A stretch of 64,000 nt of DNA, taken from NCBI GenBank assembly GCA_029265315.1, contig JAJUJM010000003.1, positions 62,001-126,000 on the forward strand. Reading direction: 5' to 3'. Shown one piece after another: positions 50,463 through 60,877 of the stretch; within the stretch, counting starts at the first letter, position 1, and each line of letters begins with the position of its first letter. The notes beneath the pieces were generated by a model. The model did not search any database, had not been told where the DNA came from, and saw only the letters and a list, made by a program, of their open reading frames with translations. Source of the DNA: Actinomycetota bacterium (GTDB taxonomy: Bacteria > Actinomycetota > Coriobacteriia > Anaerosomatales > PHET01). Both the position numbers and the translations under genes were made by a program.

Positions 50463-51296
50463 TCAGCGCTGTTCGCGATCCAGGAGCGCTCGCTTGCGGT
50501 CGATGCCCCAGCGGTAGCCGGCAAGCGAGCCGTCAGCGCCGATGACGCGATGGCACGGCACCACGACCGCGAGCGGGTTCGCGCCGCAGGCCCGTGCGAC
50601 GGCGCGCACCGCGGTCGGGCTTCCGATGCGTCGCGCGAGCTCTTTGTAGGTGACGGTCTGGCCGGGGGCGATTCGCGTGAGCGCGGTCCAGACGCGCTGC
50701 TGGAATGCGGTGCCGCGGACATCAAGCGGCAGGTCGGCCACGTCTGCGGGGTCGTCGACCAGCGCGACGACTGCGGTCACGAGTGCGGCATCATCGGGTC
50801 CGCTGGGCCGGATGTCCGCACGCTCGAAACGGGCGCGAAGGTCGGCCAGAAGTGCGTCGTCCGACTCGCCGAACGCGATGAAGCAGACACCACGGTCGGT
50901 CAGGCCCACGATGATGCGCCCGAGGGACGAATCGGCGAAGGCGTAGCGCACGACCTCGCCGGGCGCGCCGCGGCGATAGGCCGCGGGGGTCATGCCCAAC
51001 AGTTCGCCATGACGTTCGTACACGCGGCTGCCTGAGCCGTAACCTGCCGCATACACCGCGTCGGCTACCGTCGAACCGGCGGCGAGGCCCTTGCGCAGGT
51101 TCGCCGCTCGAGCCGCGTCCGCGTAGCGCTTGGGTGTCAGGCCGACCCGTTTCACGAAACGTGTCTTGAGGGTCGAAGGTGTGAGTCTGACGGCCGAAGC
51201 GAGCTCGGCGAGCGCAGGAACCGGTTCGCCGGAGCTGATCGCGTCATCGATGAGCGCGATCACGCGGACGATCGGGTCTGTCGAGGCGGTCTTCAT
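50463..51296 (-). CDS. Ada-like alkylated-DNA repair protein (AraC HTH + MGMT)
   Basis: 277 residues from ATG 51296; a GTG at 51353, overlapping the upstream stop (GTGA), would add 19 residues and is a serious alternative. N-terminal AraC-type HTH (about 10-110: [50 protein letters not shown]). C-terminal MGMT domain: [40 protein letters not shown], and the acceptor Cys in [18 protein letters not shown]. The N-terminal zinc/phosphotriester domain of full Ada is missing. Repairs O6-alkylguanine and may regulate transcription. Confidence 0.88.
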   Translation of the reverse strand: MKTASTDPIVRVIALIDDAISSGEPVPALAELASAVRLTPSTLKTRFVKRVGLTPKRYADAARAANLRKGLAAGSTVADAVYAAGYGSGSRVYERHGELLGMTPAAYRRGAPGEVVRYAFADSSLGRIIVGLTDRGVCFIAFGESDDALLADLRARFERADIRPSGPDDAALVTAVVALVDDPADVADLPLDVRGTAFQQRVWTALTRIAPGQTVTYKELARRIGSPTAVRAVARACGANPLAVVVPCHRVIGADGSLAGYRWGIDRKRALLDREQR

Positions 51297-51349
51297 GCGG
51301 TCAAGTGTAGCCTCGCGAACGAACACGAAACCATCCGGTTCCGCATCAC

Positions 51350-52531
51350 TCACAACGTGAAGCGGCGCCCCTCGTGGAGTTCTTCGAGCGGGTAGAACGT
51401 GCCGCGCCACACGACCCCGCCGCGTCGATGTGCGAGGTAGGCGGAGCGAGCGACGCCGAACACCATGAGCGCGACGCCGACCGGCCACAACAGACCGGCG
51501 GCCCACGTATGGGTGTTGACCCACAGCGCGGAGCAGAACACGGCAGTCGTCAGCATCAGCGATACGGCCCCAAGCGCGAGTAGCCAAATGGGTCCGCCGA
51601 GGGCCCCCGCGATCGTGGCGGCGAGGGGCGCATACTCGATTGCGAGCAACGCTGCGAATGCGGCCAGCACGAGTGCGAATGGGCGGTCGGCCAGCGACGA
51701 GCCGTTCTTCTCGACGCCTCGCAGGTACTCGCCGACCGACCGGTACATCGCCACGCGCGCAAGCCCGCGCCCATTGAGCATCGCCACCGTCCCGCCTGCG
51801 TCCTTGACCATCTTGCCCAAGGCCACGTCGTCGCCGGTCTCCAGCCGCAGGTGTTCAAAGCCGGGGGTTCGTTCGAATGCGCTTCGGCGCACCAGGTTGA
51901 ACGAGCCCGAACCGATCACGGTCCGCCGTGTCGGGTCGGTCACGGCCTTCGGGTCGACGAGCAGGGCGAGCGCACGCATGAAGTGGGCCCACGCCGCGTC
52001 GACGAGCACGCTGCCGGTGCGGAACTCGGGCACGAGCGCGATCATGTCGAGGTCTTCGGCGATGGCGTACGCGATCGCACGGCGCAGCGCTCCGCGGACC
52101 ACGAACACGTCGGCGTCGGAGAACAGGAGCCACTCACCAGTCGCCAGCTGAACACCGCGGTGGAGCGCGTTGACCTTCCCGAGCCAACCTTGCGGCAGTT
52201 CGTCGATGCGTATGAGCCGCAACCGGGCGTCGCCGGCCGCCGCATCGCGCACCGTCGCACCGGTGCCGTCCGTGGAGCGGTCGTCGACGAAGATGAGCTC
52301 GAGGTCCGGGTAGTCGTCAGCGAGACGCGACGCGATGGCGGCCCCTACGGAGTCGGCCTCATCGCGAGCCGCCACGATGATGCTGACACGCGGCCAGCGC
52401 GCAGGGTCGGGGGAGCGCTCGTTGGCCAAGGGGCGCAGGTGGGAGAGGTTGCGCCAGAAGACGGCGCACTCGACGACGACGAGCACGCACACAGCGCCGA
52501 TCAGGTACGCCGCAAACGTGATCACGGTCAC
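51350..52531 (-). CDS. Family 2 glycosyltransferase, membrane-bound
   Basis: 393 residues from GTG 52531 (GTG 52525 also possible). One N-terminal helix; GT-A domain with [76 protein letters not shown] (DxD-type) and [20 protein letters not shown] (ED-type). Three C-terminal helices. Resembles HpnI/ceramide- or carotenoid-type GT2 (CrtQ-like) enzymes that act on lipid acceptors. Coupled to the Ada-like gene by overlap or a short gap. Confidence 0.8.
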   Translation of the reverse strand: MTVITFAAYLIGAVCVLVVVECAVFWRNLSHLRPLANERSPDPARWPRVSIIVAARDEADSVGAAIASRLADDYPDLELIFVDDRSTDGTGATVRDAAAGDARLRLIRIDELPQGWLGKVNALHRGVQLATGEWLLFSDADVFVVRGALRRAIAYAIAEDLDMIALVPEFRTGSVLVDAAWAHFMRALALLVDPKAVTDPTRRTVIGSGSFNLVRRSAFERTPGFEHLRLETGDDVALGKMVKDAGGTVAMLNGRGLARVAMYRSVGEYLRGVEKNGSSLADRPFALVLAAFAALLAIEYAPLAATIAGALGGPIWLLALGAVSLMLTTAVFCSALWVNTHTWAAGLLWPVGVALMVFGVARSAYLAHRRGGVVWRGTFYPLEELHEGRRFTL

Positions 52532-52674
52532 CAGTATACGTAAAGCTCACACGGTGCTTACCAAGGTGTAACCCGAGCGATCCGGGTGTGTGTATCAATC
52601 AGCGAGCCCGCCTGTTTCGGCGTCTGAGGCAAGGTCACATCATCTGCTGCGGTTGATTCGGAAGGACTGTCGAA

Positions 52675-52884
52675 GTGGGCACTCTGTACGACCTGTGCGT
52701 TCGCGCGGGAAAGGAACTCGAATCCCGTTATGGCAACGACCCGATCGGTCTGGTGCGCGCCAAGGGCGAGCTGGCTGCGAAGGCCGGCTTCCTTGTGACG
52801 CTGGTGACACCGAACGACGTCGACGACCAGGAGAAGCGCGAGCGCCTCGTGCGCGCCGCCATGGAGATGGGAATCCAGCTGTGA
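52675..52884 (+). CDS. Small conserved-type hypothetical protein
   Basis: 69 residues from GTG 52675 (GGAAGGAC at 52661-52668). Helical, charged: LYDLCVRAGKELESRYGNDP, IGLVRAKGELAAKAGFLVTL, EKRERLVRAAMEMGIQL. Not recognised. The stop overlaps the GTG of the HAMP protein, a coupling suggesting the two work together, perhaps as a soluble partner of the sensor. Confidence 0.6.
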   Translation: MGTLYDLCVRAGKELESRYGNDPIGLVRAKGELAAKAGFLVTLVTPNDVDDQEKRERLVRAAMEMGIQL

Positions 52885-53939
52885 CATCGCCCGAGAAACG
52901 CGTTCGCACCACCGTCCGGGCGCGCATCGTGCTGGCCATGTCCGTGGTGGTCGTAGCGAACCTGGTAGTCGGCGGATTCGCATCGTTCCAGTACGCGCGC
53001 GCAGCGCAGTTCGCGGCAGTGGCCGCCAAAGCTCAGCAGCGCTCCGGGCTGGTCGCTCAAGCGAGCCAGCGGCTCACCGAGTTCTTCTCCGAGGCCAGTG
53101 AGCTCGCACTGGGCATGAAGGCGTCGACTCGCTCAGAGGAGATCTCCACCGAGTACGGTGACCTCATCGGCGCGGACCGGACCGTCTCGCATGCACTCGA
53201 GCGACTGTCAGGAGTGCTCCCCGGAGAGCAGAAGGTCGCGGTCGGCGCCGCATGGGATGAGGTCCGGACTGACGTGGCTCGTTGGATCAACACCGAGGCG
53301 TTGTCCGGTGGCACCCCGATGCGTCTGCGGCGCATGGAGGACGGGTCGTTTCGAGCGAGCGTGGAGACGGATCTCTATGCGCCGACAGGGACGTCACCGT
53401 CTGAAGTGCGTCGCGCTGTCTACGTGAAGGAAGAGGGATTGCGCGACGGGCTGTTGCGCCGACTCGCCCGCGCCGCCGAGGCAGATGCTCGTGCGGCTGA
53501 AGCGGCGTCGCGTGATGCTGGTGAGTTGGCGCAGCGCGCCGTCCTCACCTCGATCGGCTTGGCGCTCCTCGTCGCGGTCGCGATGAGCGTGTGGCTGTAC
53601 CGTTCGATCGCGACGCCTCTCTCGCAAGCCAAGCGTTTCTCGGATGCCGTCGCTTCTGGCGAATTGGACGCATCGATAGTCCACCGCAGCGGTGACGAGA
53701 TAGGTGCGCTCACCCATTCCGTGGAGAATATGCGTGATGCGGTGGTGCAGCGACTGGACAACATCCGGGAGCTGGCAGGCGTCGTGCTCGTGTTGACCGA
53801 GAGCACGGCCGGGACGCTTTCCGCGGCCGAGGTCGCGGCCAAGGAGGGCTCAGCGGACAAGGCAGCGACTCTCATCGCCGAAGCGAAGACCACGACGGAC
53901 TCACTCAAGGACCTCGCCTCGAGCATGCTCGAAGCGTGA
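52881..53939 (+). CDS. HAMP-domain membrane sensor without output domain
   Basis: 352 residues from GTG 52881, overlapping the previous stop. First membrane helix about 15-35 (RIVLAMSVVVVANLVVGGF), an exterior all-helical domain to about 215, second helix (AVLTSIGLALLVAVAMSVWL, about 222-242), then HAMP (YRSIATPLSQAKRFSDAVAS, GDEIGALTHSVENMRDAV) and a short C-terminal coil. It has the architecture of a chemoreceptor or histidine kinase input half, but it ends before any MA, kinase or cyclase domain. The small upstream protein may supply the output. Confidence 0.75.
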   Translation: MTSPEKRVRTTVRARIVLAMSVVVVANLVVGGFASFQYARAAQFAAVAAKAQQRSGLVAQASQRLTEFFSEASELALGMKASTRSEEISTEYGDLIGADRTVSHALERLSGVLPGEQKVAVGAAWDEVRTDVARWINTEALSGGTPMRLRRMEDGSFRASVETDLYAPTGTSPSEVRRAVYVKEEGLRDGLLRRLARAAEADARAAEAASRDAGELAQRAVLTSIGLALLVAVAMSVWLYRSIATPLSQAKRFSDAVASGELDASIVHRSGDEIGALTHSVENMRDAVVQRLDNIRELAGVVLVLTESTAGTLSAAEVAAKEGSADKAATLIAEAKTTTDSLKDLASSMLEA

Positions 53940-54053
53940 CGCCGCGATGCTCCAGTGAAGGGAAATCGCCCTCAAGCGTTGAACTGAACCCGTGCGGGTG
54001 GATGCGGGTCCGCCCGGGCGCGTCGGCACGCCCGGGAGAGAAGGGGGCACTAC

Positions 54054-54911
54054 ATGAACCTCACTCAGTTCAACGTCTGGCTCGATGTCGCGTTCAGCAC
54101 GATCTATGTGTGCGTGCTGTTGTTCCTCGTCTGGCACTTCGCGATGTTCGTGATCAAGGGGCGTTTCCGCAGGGCGTTCATCGAAGGGAAGTGGCCCGAG
54201 CACGACTCGCGCCCTCCTGCGACTCCGAAGGTGCTGCATGCGGCGCACATGTTCTCGATGATCATCCTGGGCTTCACGGGGATGTACATTCGCTTCCCGT
54301 TCTTCTACGGAGGCCGCGAGTTCATGACCCGTACGCACTACGTCTTCATGATCATCGTCATCGCGGTGCTCATCTGGCGCGTCTGGTACGCCTTCTTCTC
54401 CAAGACCAATGCGGACTGGCGTGAGTTCGCCATAGGCAAGAAGGACCTCGCCACGGTGCTCGGTGTCCTCAAGTACTACGGTTACCTGAGCGATGAGAAG
54501 CCGCACGTGGCCAAGTACAACGTCTTGCAGAAGATGTCGTACAACCTGTTCCTCGTGATGATGGTCGTCCAGGCGATCACCGGTCTGCTCATCTGGCGCT
54601 ACCAGTTCCCGCTCATCGATGCGAGCATCTACAACGCGACCGCCGCACTCGTGGGAGCCACCGGCGTGTGGATGATCCGGATGGTGCACTACGTGCTCAA
54701 CTGGGGATTCATCATCATGACCACCGTCCACCTGTATCTGGCGTTCAGCGTGGACGTCCCGTGTGCGCTCGACTTCTTCGGGATCAAGGAGCTCGAGATC
54801 AATCCCAACGCGCACGCACACGGGGATGACCACGGCGAGCATGGTGACTCGTCGCACGGCGGCGGGGGACGCGGGGTGAACGAGCCGCTTCAGCCTGAGC
54901 CCTCGGTCTAG
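54054..54911 (+). CDS. Cytochrome b subunit (FDH/hydrogenase gamma-type)
   Basis: 285 residues from ATG 54054 (AGAGAAGGGGG upstream). Four or five membrane helices with ligand histidines: LHAAHMFSMIILGFTGMY, RTHYVFMIIVIAVLIWRVWY, LQKMSYNLFLVMMVVQAITG, MIRMVHYVLNWGFIIMTTVH. This is the di-heme cytochrome b561/gamma pattern that passes electrons between quinone and a periplasmic-side enzyme. The C-terminus is His/Asp/Gly-rich (HAHGDDHGEHG). No catalytic dehydrogenase or hydrogenase gene is adjacent, so its partner is elsewhere. Confidence 0.8.
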   Translation: MNLTQFNVWLDVAFSTIYVCVLLFLVWHFAMFVIKGRFRRAFIEGKWPEHDSRPPATPKVLHAAHMFSMIILGFTGMYIRFPFFYGGREFMTRTHYVFMIIVIAVLIWRVWYAFFSKTNADWREFAIGKKDLATVLGVLKYYGYLSDEKPHVAKYNVLQKMSYNLFLVMMVVQAITGLLIWRYQFPLIDASIYNATAALVGATGVWMIRMVHYVLNWGFIIMTTVHLYLAFSVDVPCALDFFGIKELEINPNAHAHGDDHGEHGDSSHGGGGRGVNEPLQPEPSV

Positions 54912-55062
54912 GCTTCGCGCAGGGGGTGCGATCCGGTCACTCGGGTCGAACCGGGGTCGTCTGGCGAGCACGAACGGCGTGTGCGTGCTACCCTTCACAC
55001 CCGCGGGCGTTCGCCCGTGCCCGAAAACGCGTCCCTCTCACCCTTCGGAGCTGAACGAGCGC

Positions 55063-56877
<1,815 letters not shown>

Positions 56878-56879
56878 AG

Positions 56880-57887
56880 GTGAGCGCGCGCGTCAGCGTC
56901 GTCGTCCCGACGCTGAATGAAGCAGAGCGCCTGCCGCAGCTGCTCGACTGCCTTGCCGCCCAGACGGCCCCGCCGTTCGAGGTCATCGTGGCGGACGCCG
57001 GGTCATTCGACGGGACTCGTGAGCTGGCTCAGGCCGGAGGTGCGCGCGTCGTCGAAGGCGGCAGGCCCGCCGCCGGACGAAACGCCGGCGCGAGGGTGGC
57101 CACCGGGGACGTCCTCCTGTTCCTCGACGCGGACGTCGCACTCGTGCCGGAGCAGCTCGAACGAGTGCTGGCGGAGTATGAAAAACGTTCGCTCGCTGTC
57201 GCGACCGCACACATCGAGCCGCTCGAGCGCGAACCCCGCAACCTGTTCGCCTGCGACGTGGCCAACCTGTACCTGGACGTGATGCAGTATGTGGTGCCGC
57301 ACGCACCCGGCTTCTTCATCCTCGTGCGCAGGGACGTGCACGAGCGTATCGGGGGATTCGACGAGTCGCTTGCGCTTGCCGAGGACCACGACTACGTGTC
57401 GCGGGCATCGGAGCACGGGAAGTTCCGGGTTCTGCGCTGCTGTCCGGTCGTCGCGTCCATGCGGCGCATCGAGAAGGAGGGGCTGCTCCGTCTCGCGTTC
57501 ATGTACCTCTACTGCGAGATCCACGTCGTCGCCGGCATTCCGATTCGCGAGGTGCCGTTCGACTACGAGTTCGGAGCGTTCGCTCCCAGCGAGAGGCCTC
57601 GGCTCGCGGGGGCATTTTCCGAGCTCAGGGACCGGATGCGCTCGTTCGCCGAGGACATCGCCGCGCTGCCCGGCGACGCGGAGGAGAAGCTGCGCGCCTT
57701 GGGGGCCAGCGAGCTGGACCGCGAGTCGTTCGACCGCCTGTTGGGGGAGTTGCCCGCGCGGGAATTGAAGCAGTTCGAGCGCTACGTGCGAGCGAGGACC
57801 CGGTTGGCGCGGCGCCGCAGCAGGCGTGCGATCTCCGCGCTGCGCGCGACGACGCGGGCGCTTCTGCGCGACATCGGTTTGGGATAG
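56880..57887 (+). CDS. Family 2 glycosyltransferase, soluble
   Basis: 335 residues from GTG 56880, two bases after the typA stop. GT-A signatures: SVVVPTLNEAERLPQLLDCL, VIVADAGSFDGTRELAQAGG, GRPAAGRNAGARVATGDVLL, FLDADVALVPEQLERVLAEY, GFDESLALAEDHDYVSRASE. The C-terminal ~130 residues are charged and helical without membrane segments. Acceptor unknown; probably envelope polysaccharide. Its last codons start a tandem duplication. Confidence 0.82.
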   Translation: MSARVSVVVPTLNEAERLPQLLDCLAAQTAPPFEVIVADAGSFDGTRELAQAGGARVVEGGRPAAGRNAGARVATGDVLLFLDADVALVPEQLERVLAEYEKRSLAVATAHIEPLEREPRNLFACDVANLYLDVMQYVVPHAPGFFILVRRDVHERIGGFDESLALAEDHDYVSRASEHGKFRVLRCCPVVASMRRIEKEGLLRLAFMYLYCEIHVVAGIPIREVPFDYEFGAFAPSERPRLAGAFSELRDRMRSFAEDIAALPGDAEEKLRALGASELDRESFDRLLGELPARELKQFERYVRARTRLARRRSRRAISALRATTRALLRDIGLG

Positions 57888-57929
57888 TGCTGCGCATGCA
57901 CCATTTGGGATAGTGCGGCTCACGCACTA
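57878..57929 (+). repeat. Tandem 26-bp duplication at the glycosyltransferase stop
   Basis: Units at 57878-57903 and 57904-57929 share the first 13 bases exactly (TTTGGGATAGTGC) and most of the rest (GCRCATGCAC/GCTCACGCAC). The first copy contains the stop codon; the second supplies a -35 element for the next gene. Confidence 0.6.
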
Positions 57930-57933
57930 GAAT
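57905..57933 (+). promoter_or_regulatory. Promoter of the DUF4352 lipoprotein gene
   Basis: TTGGGA (57905-57910), exact 17-base spacer, TAGAAT (57928-57933), about 60 bases before the GTG. Confidence 0.6.
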
Positions 57934-57991
57934 CCGGTTGAGGGGGATGGAGATCATCCTCGGGCACCTCGCCTGAAGGGGGTTGGGGACA

Positions 57992-58531
57992 GTGCGCGTG
58001 AACAGATGGATGGTGCTTGTCGCTGGTCTAGGGGTGACGTCGATGCTCGCTGGCTGTGGTGGGGGCGCGCAGGCGCCGACGGCCACGCCGCCCGCGGAGC
58101 CACCGGCTGCGGAGCAACCCGCTGAAGGCGAAGCCAAGGTCGCGCCGGTCGAGGTGGGAACCGCGGTCACCGTGGGCGACTGGACGCTCACGGCCAAGGA
58201 GGTCGAGCGTGACGACTCCGCCGGCGGAGCGAAGGCCGATGCGGGGCAGGAGCTCCTTGTGATCACGTTCGAACTGACCAACAACGGTGCAGCCGACCAG
58301 GGTATCGGACCGACGTCGTTCAAACTGACGACGTCCGACGGCACCGAGGTCCAAGCCACACCCACCAGTGAGCCGGAGTACATCTTCAACACACCACAAC
58401 CCATCAAGGCCGGTGAGAAGCGCGAGATCAAGGTCGTGTACGCGGTGCCCTCAGGTACGGCCGGGCTCCAGTGGACCTTCGAGCCCTTCGTCGAGGGCGG
58501 CGTCGAGCCGGCGGTGATCAATATCCCGTGA
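57992..58531 (+). CDS. DUF4352 lipoprotein
   Basis: 179 residues from GTG 57992, after GAAGGGGG at 57975-57982; an in-frame GTG at 57998 is also possible. Lipobox MLAGC near residue 21. A Pro/Ala/Glu linker leads to a DUF4352 immunoglobulin-like domain: VGDWTLTAKEVERDDS, QELLVITFELTNNGAADQG, FKLTTSDGTEVQATPTSEPE, AGEKREIKVVYAVPSGT. These domains are common in Gram-positive lipoproteins with unknown roles, probably structural or ligand-binding at the wall. Confidence 0.75.
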   Translation: MRVNRWMVLVAGLGVTSMLAGCGGGAQAPTATPPAEPPAAEQPAEGEAKVAPVEVGTAVTVGDWTLTAKEVERDDSAGGAKADAGQELLVITFELTNNGAADQGIGPTSFKLTTSDGTEVQATPTSEPEYIFNTPQPIKAGEKREIKVVYAVPSGTAGLQWTFEPFVEGGVEPAVINIP

Positions 58532-58559
58532 CGCAGGCGAGCATGTCCGGGCTCGTCGT

Positions 58560-60767
58560 CTACCGGCGCAGGAGCCGCAGCACGTCGGAGTAGTCGTCGG
58601 TCAGCACCACGCCGTCCGGCGGCCGCGTCCAGCCGCGTGCTTCGAACTCGTCCAGATCGCCGGGCCTCGCAACGACGAGCCAGCGTGAACGCTGCGCCGC
58701 GTAGCGCTCCCGTTCGGCTGTGGGTGGGTCGTACGAGCGAGTGAGCGCATCGAGGCCGGCTGAACGGGCGGTGGCGGCCACGGCGGGTGCCAGGTCGAAG
58801 TGACGGTTGGTCAGCTGGAACGCCATCAGCCCGTGCGGCCGCAGTGTCTTCGCATACGTGAGCATCGCCTCGCGGGTGAGCAGGTGCGCAGGGACGGCGT
58901 CGGAGGTGAACGCGTCGAGTACGAGGATGTCGAAGCTTCCCGGCGGTCGCGCGGTGAGCGACAGGCGTCCATCACCGATCACGATGCGTGGCTCGGTGGG
59001 TGCGTCGCGCAGGTAGGTGAAGTAGCGCGGGTCCTCGGCGATGCGGACGATCGCCGGGTCGACTTCGAAGAAGGTGAGCTGGTCGACGTCGCGGGCGTAC
59101 GCCGCCATCGTCCCGATACCGAGTCCCACGACACCGATCGAGCCGCCTCGTGGCACGCGACGATCGTACACGGCGAACACGTCGCCGAGCGGTCCTGAGC
59201 GCACGAAGTACGAGGTCGGCTCCTTCCGGCGTACATCGGTGAACTGCAGGCCGTGGAGCGTCGTGCCGTGGATCTCTTCGCGTGCGGCGCCGTCTCGGGC
59301 CTGCCGGACCTCGGTTACGCCGAAGAACGTGCGCACACGCAGCTCGTGCGGGGGTGTGATCGCGAGCATGAGCACGGCGATCGCGATGGCCGTCGCGACT
59401 GCGAGCGAACGCATGCCGGGGCTCAGCCCGATGACCTGGAATCCGATGGCCGCGAGCATGGCGACGAGCGCGAACGCGTCGGCGGACGCGCGCGAGGCGA
59501 AGAGCAGCAGCACCGACGCCACGAGCGCGTAGGGCGCGAGCCGCGAAGCTGTATACCGTAGGACGTCCTTGGGGCGCGCTCGTCCGACCCGTGCGGTGTG
59601 CTCCGGTGCCCATGCCAGTACCGCGAGACTCGCGACGATGAGCATCGGGAACTCGAAGACGCCGTTGAAGAGCAGCGGCGCCGCCAGTGCGACGAAGGCC
59701 GTGGCCATCAGCCCCCCCGCGGAGACGAGCAGGTAGAAGCGGGTGAGCTGTGCCGCCGGCGGTCGCGCGGAGGCGAGGCGCCCGTGCAGGGCGAGGGCGA
59801 GTACCCCGTAGGCCAGGAGCATGAGCGGGATCAACAGGAGCGGCGGCCAACCGATGCGCGCGAGGAACAGGAGCCAGAGCATCGTCGCCGCGGCGGGCAC
59901 CAGGCGCATCGAGAAGGCTGTCACGCGCGGCCCGAAACGCGAGAAGGCGATCGCGAAGCTGCCCAGGTACAGAGAGAGCGGGCCGATCCATAGCAGAGGA
60001 GCGGAGACGTGGTCGGTGGCCAGATGCGTCGTGGTCGCCGACAGCAGGCCGGACGGGACCGCGGCGGCGAGCATCCACCACAGCTTGAGCCGGACCGGCG
60101 GCGGGGCCTCACACGACACCTCTGCCACCTCGGTCGCGAGGGCCGCGCGGCGCAGCCGCCCCAGTGCGACCACGGCGAGCAGCCCGGCCAGCGCCACCAA
60201 GCCGACCGTGGCCGCCAGCCGCTGGGCGGCGAGCCCGAGGAAAGGCTCGATGAGAAGCGGGTAGGCGAACAGACCGGTCAGGCTTGCCGCGTTCGAGACG
60301 GCGTAGAGCCACCACGGGTCCGAACCGTCCTCGGCATACCAGGCCGAGAGCAACGGTGTCGTGGTGGCCATCAGCAACACGGGTGCGCCGGCGACAATCG
60401 CGAGTGCCGTGAGCACGTCAAGGACCGGCGGCACGCCGGTGTGCATGGTGATGCGGTCCTGGGTCGGGGCGAAGAGGGCTGCTACGACCGCGACCGCCGC
60501 GAGGGTGATCTGGGTGAGACTGGCGGCGGTCCCGCTCGCCCGGCTCGTCAACACGTGGGCGTACGCGTATCCAACGAACACCGTCGCCGAGAAGAAGCAC
60601 AGCGCCGTGGTCCAGACGGAGGGCGTCCCGCCGAACGCGGGCAGTACCACGCGGCCCGCGTACAGCTCCAACGCGAACAGCAGGAATGCCGAGATGCTGA
60701 TGGTGGCGAGGTGAAGTGCCGTGCGGCCCGTCCTCCTCTGCGCTGTCGTGTTCGTATCGGCGGACAC
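58560..60767 (-). CDS. Membrane domain fused to a spermidine synthase-like domain
   Basis: 735 residues from GTG 60767 with GGAG just upstream. The first ~480 residues hold about ten to twelve membrane helices in a MFS-like or UPF-type arrangement (LHLATISISAFLLFALELYA, TTALCFFSATVFVGYAYAHV). The C-terminal ~230 residues are a SAM/aminopropyltransferase fold: GVVGLGIGTMAAYARDVD, FFEVDPAIVRIAEDPRYFTY, IVIGDGRLSL, DILVLDAFTSDAVPAHLLT. Polyamine-site residues are not fully conserved to judge. Such membrane-spermidine synthase fusions are widespread and uncharacterised. Confidence 0.75.
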   Translation of the reverse strand: MSADTNTTAQRRTGRTALHLATISISAFLLFALELYAGRVVLPAFGGTPSVWTTALCFFSATVFVGYAYAHVLTSRASGTAASLTQITLAAVAVVAALFAPTQDRITMHTGVPPVLDVLTALAIVAGAPVLLMATTTPLLSAWYAEDGSDPWWLYAVSNAASLTGLFAYPLLIEPFLGLAAQRLAATVGLVALAGLLAVVALGRLRRAALATEVAEVSCEAPPPVRLKLWWMLAAAVPSGLLSATTTHLATDHVSAPLLWIGPLSLYLGSFAIAFSRFGPRVTAFSMRLVPAAATMLWLLFLARIGWPPLLLIPLMLLAYGVLALALHGRLASARPPAAQLTRFYLLVSAGGLMATAFVALAAPLLFNGVFEFPMLIVASLAVLAWAPEHTARVGRARPKDVLRYTASRLAPYALVASVLLLFASRASADAFALVAMLAAIGFQVIGLSPGMRSLAVATAIAIAVLMLAITPPHELRVRTFFGVTEVRQARDGAAREEIHGTTLHGLQFTDVRRKEPTSYFVRSGPLGDVFAVYDRRVPRGGSIGVVGLGIGTMAAYARDVDQLTFFEVDPAIVRIAEDPRYFTYLRDAPTEPRIVIGDGRLSLTARPPGSFDILVLDAFTSDAVPAHLLTREAMLTYAKTLRPHGLMAFQLTNRHFDLAPAVAATARSAGLDALTRSYDPPTAERERYAAQRSRWLVVARPGDLDEFEARGWTRPPDGVVLTDDYSDVLRLLRR

Positions 60768-60877
60768 ACGGGCTCCTCGCCGGGGCGGTGGTTCGGTGTG
60801 CGCCAAGTATGCGGCATGCGGCAGGCTCACCGCTCGTCCCGCGACATCGCTGCGGGCTTTGGGGGAAGATTCGTCGC

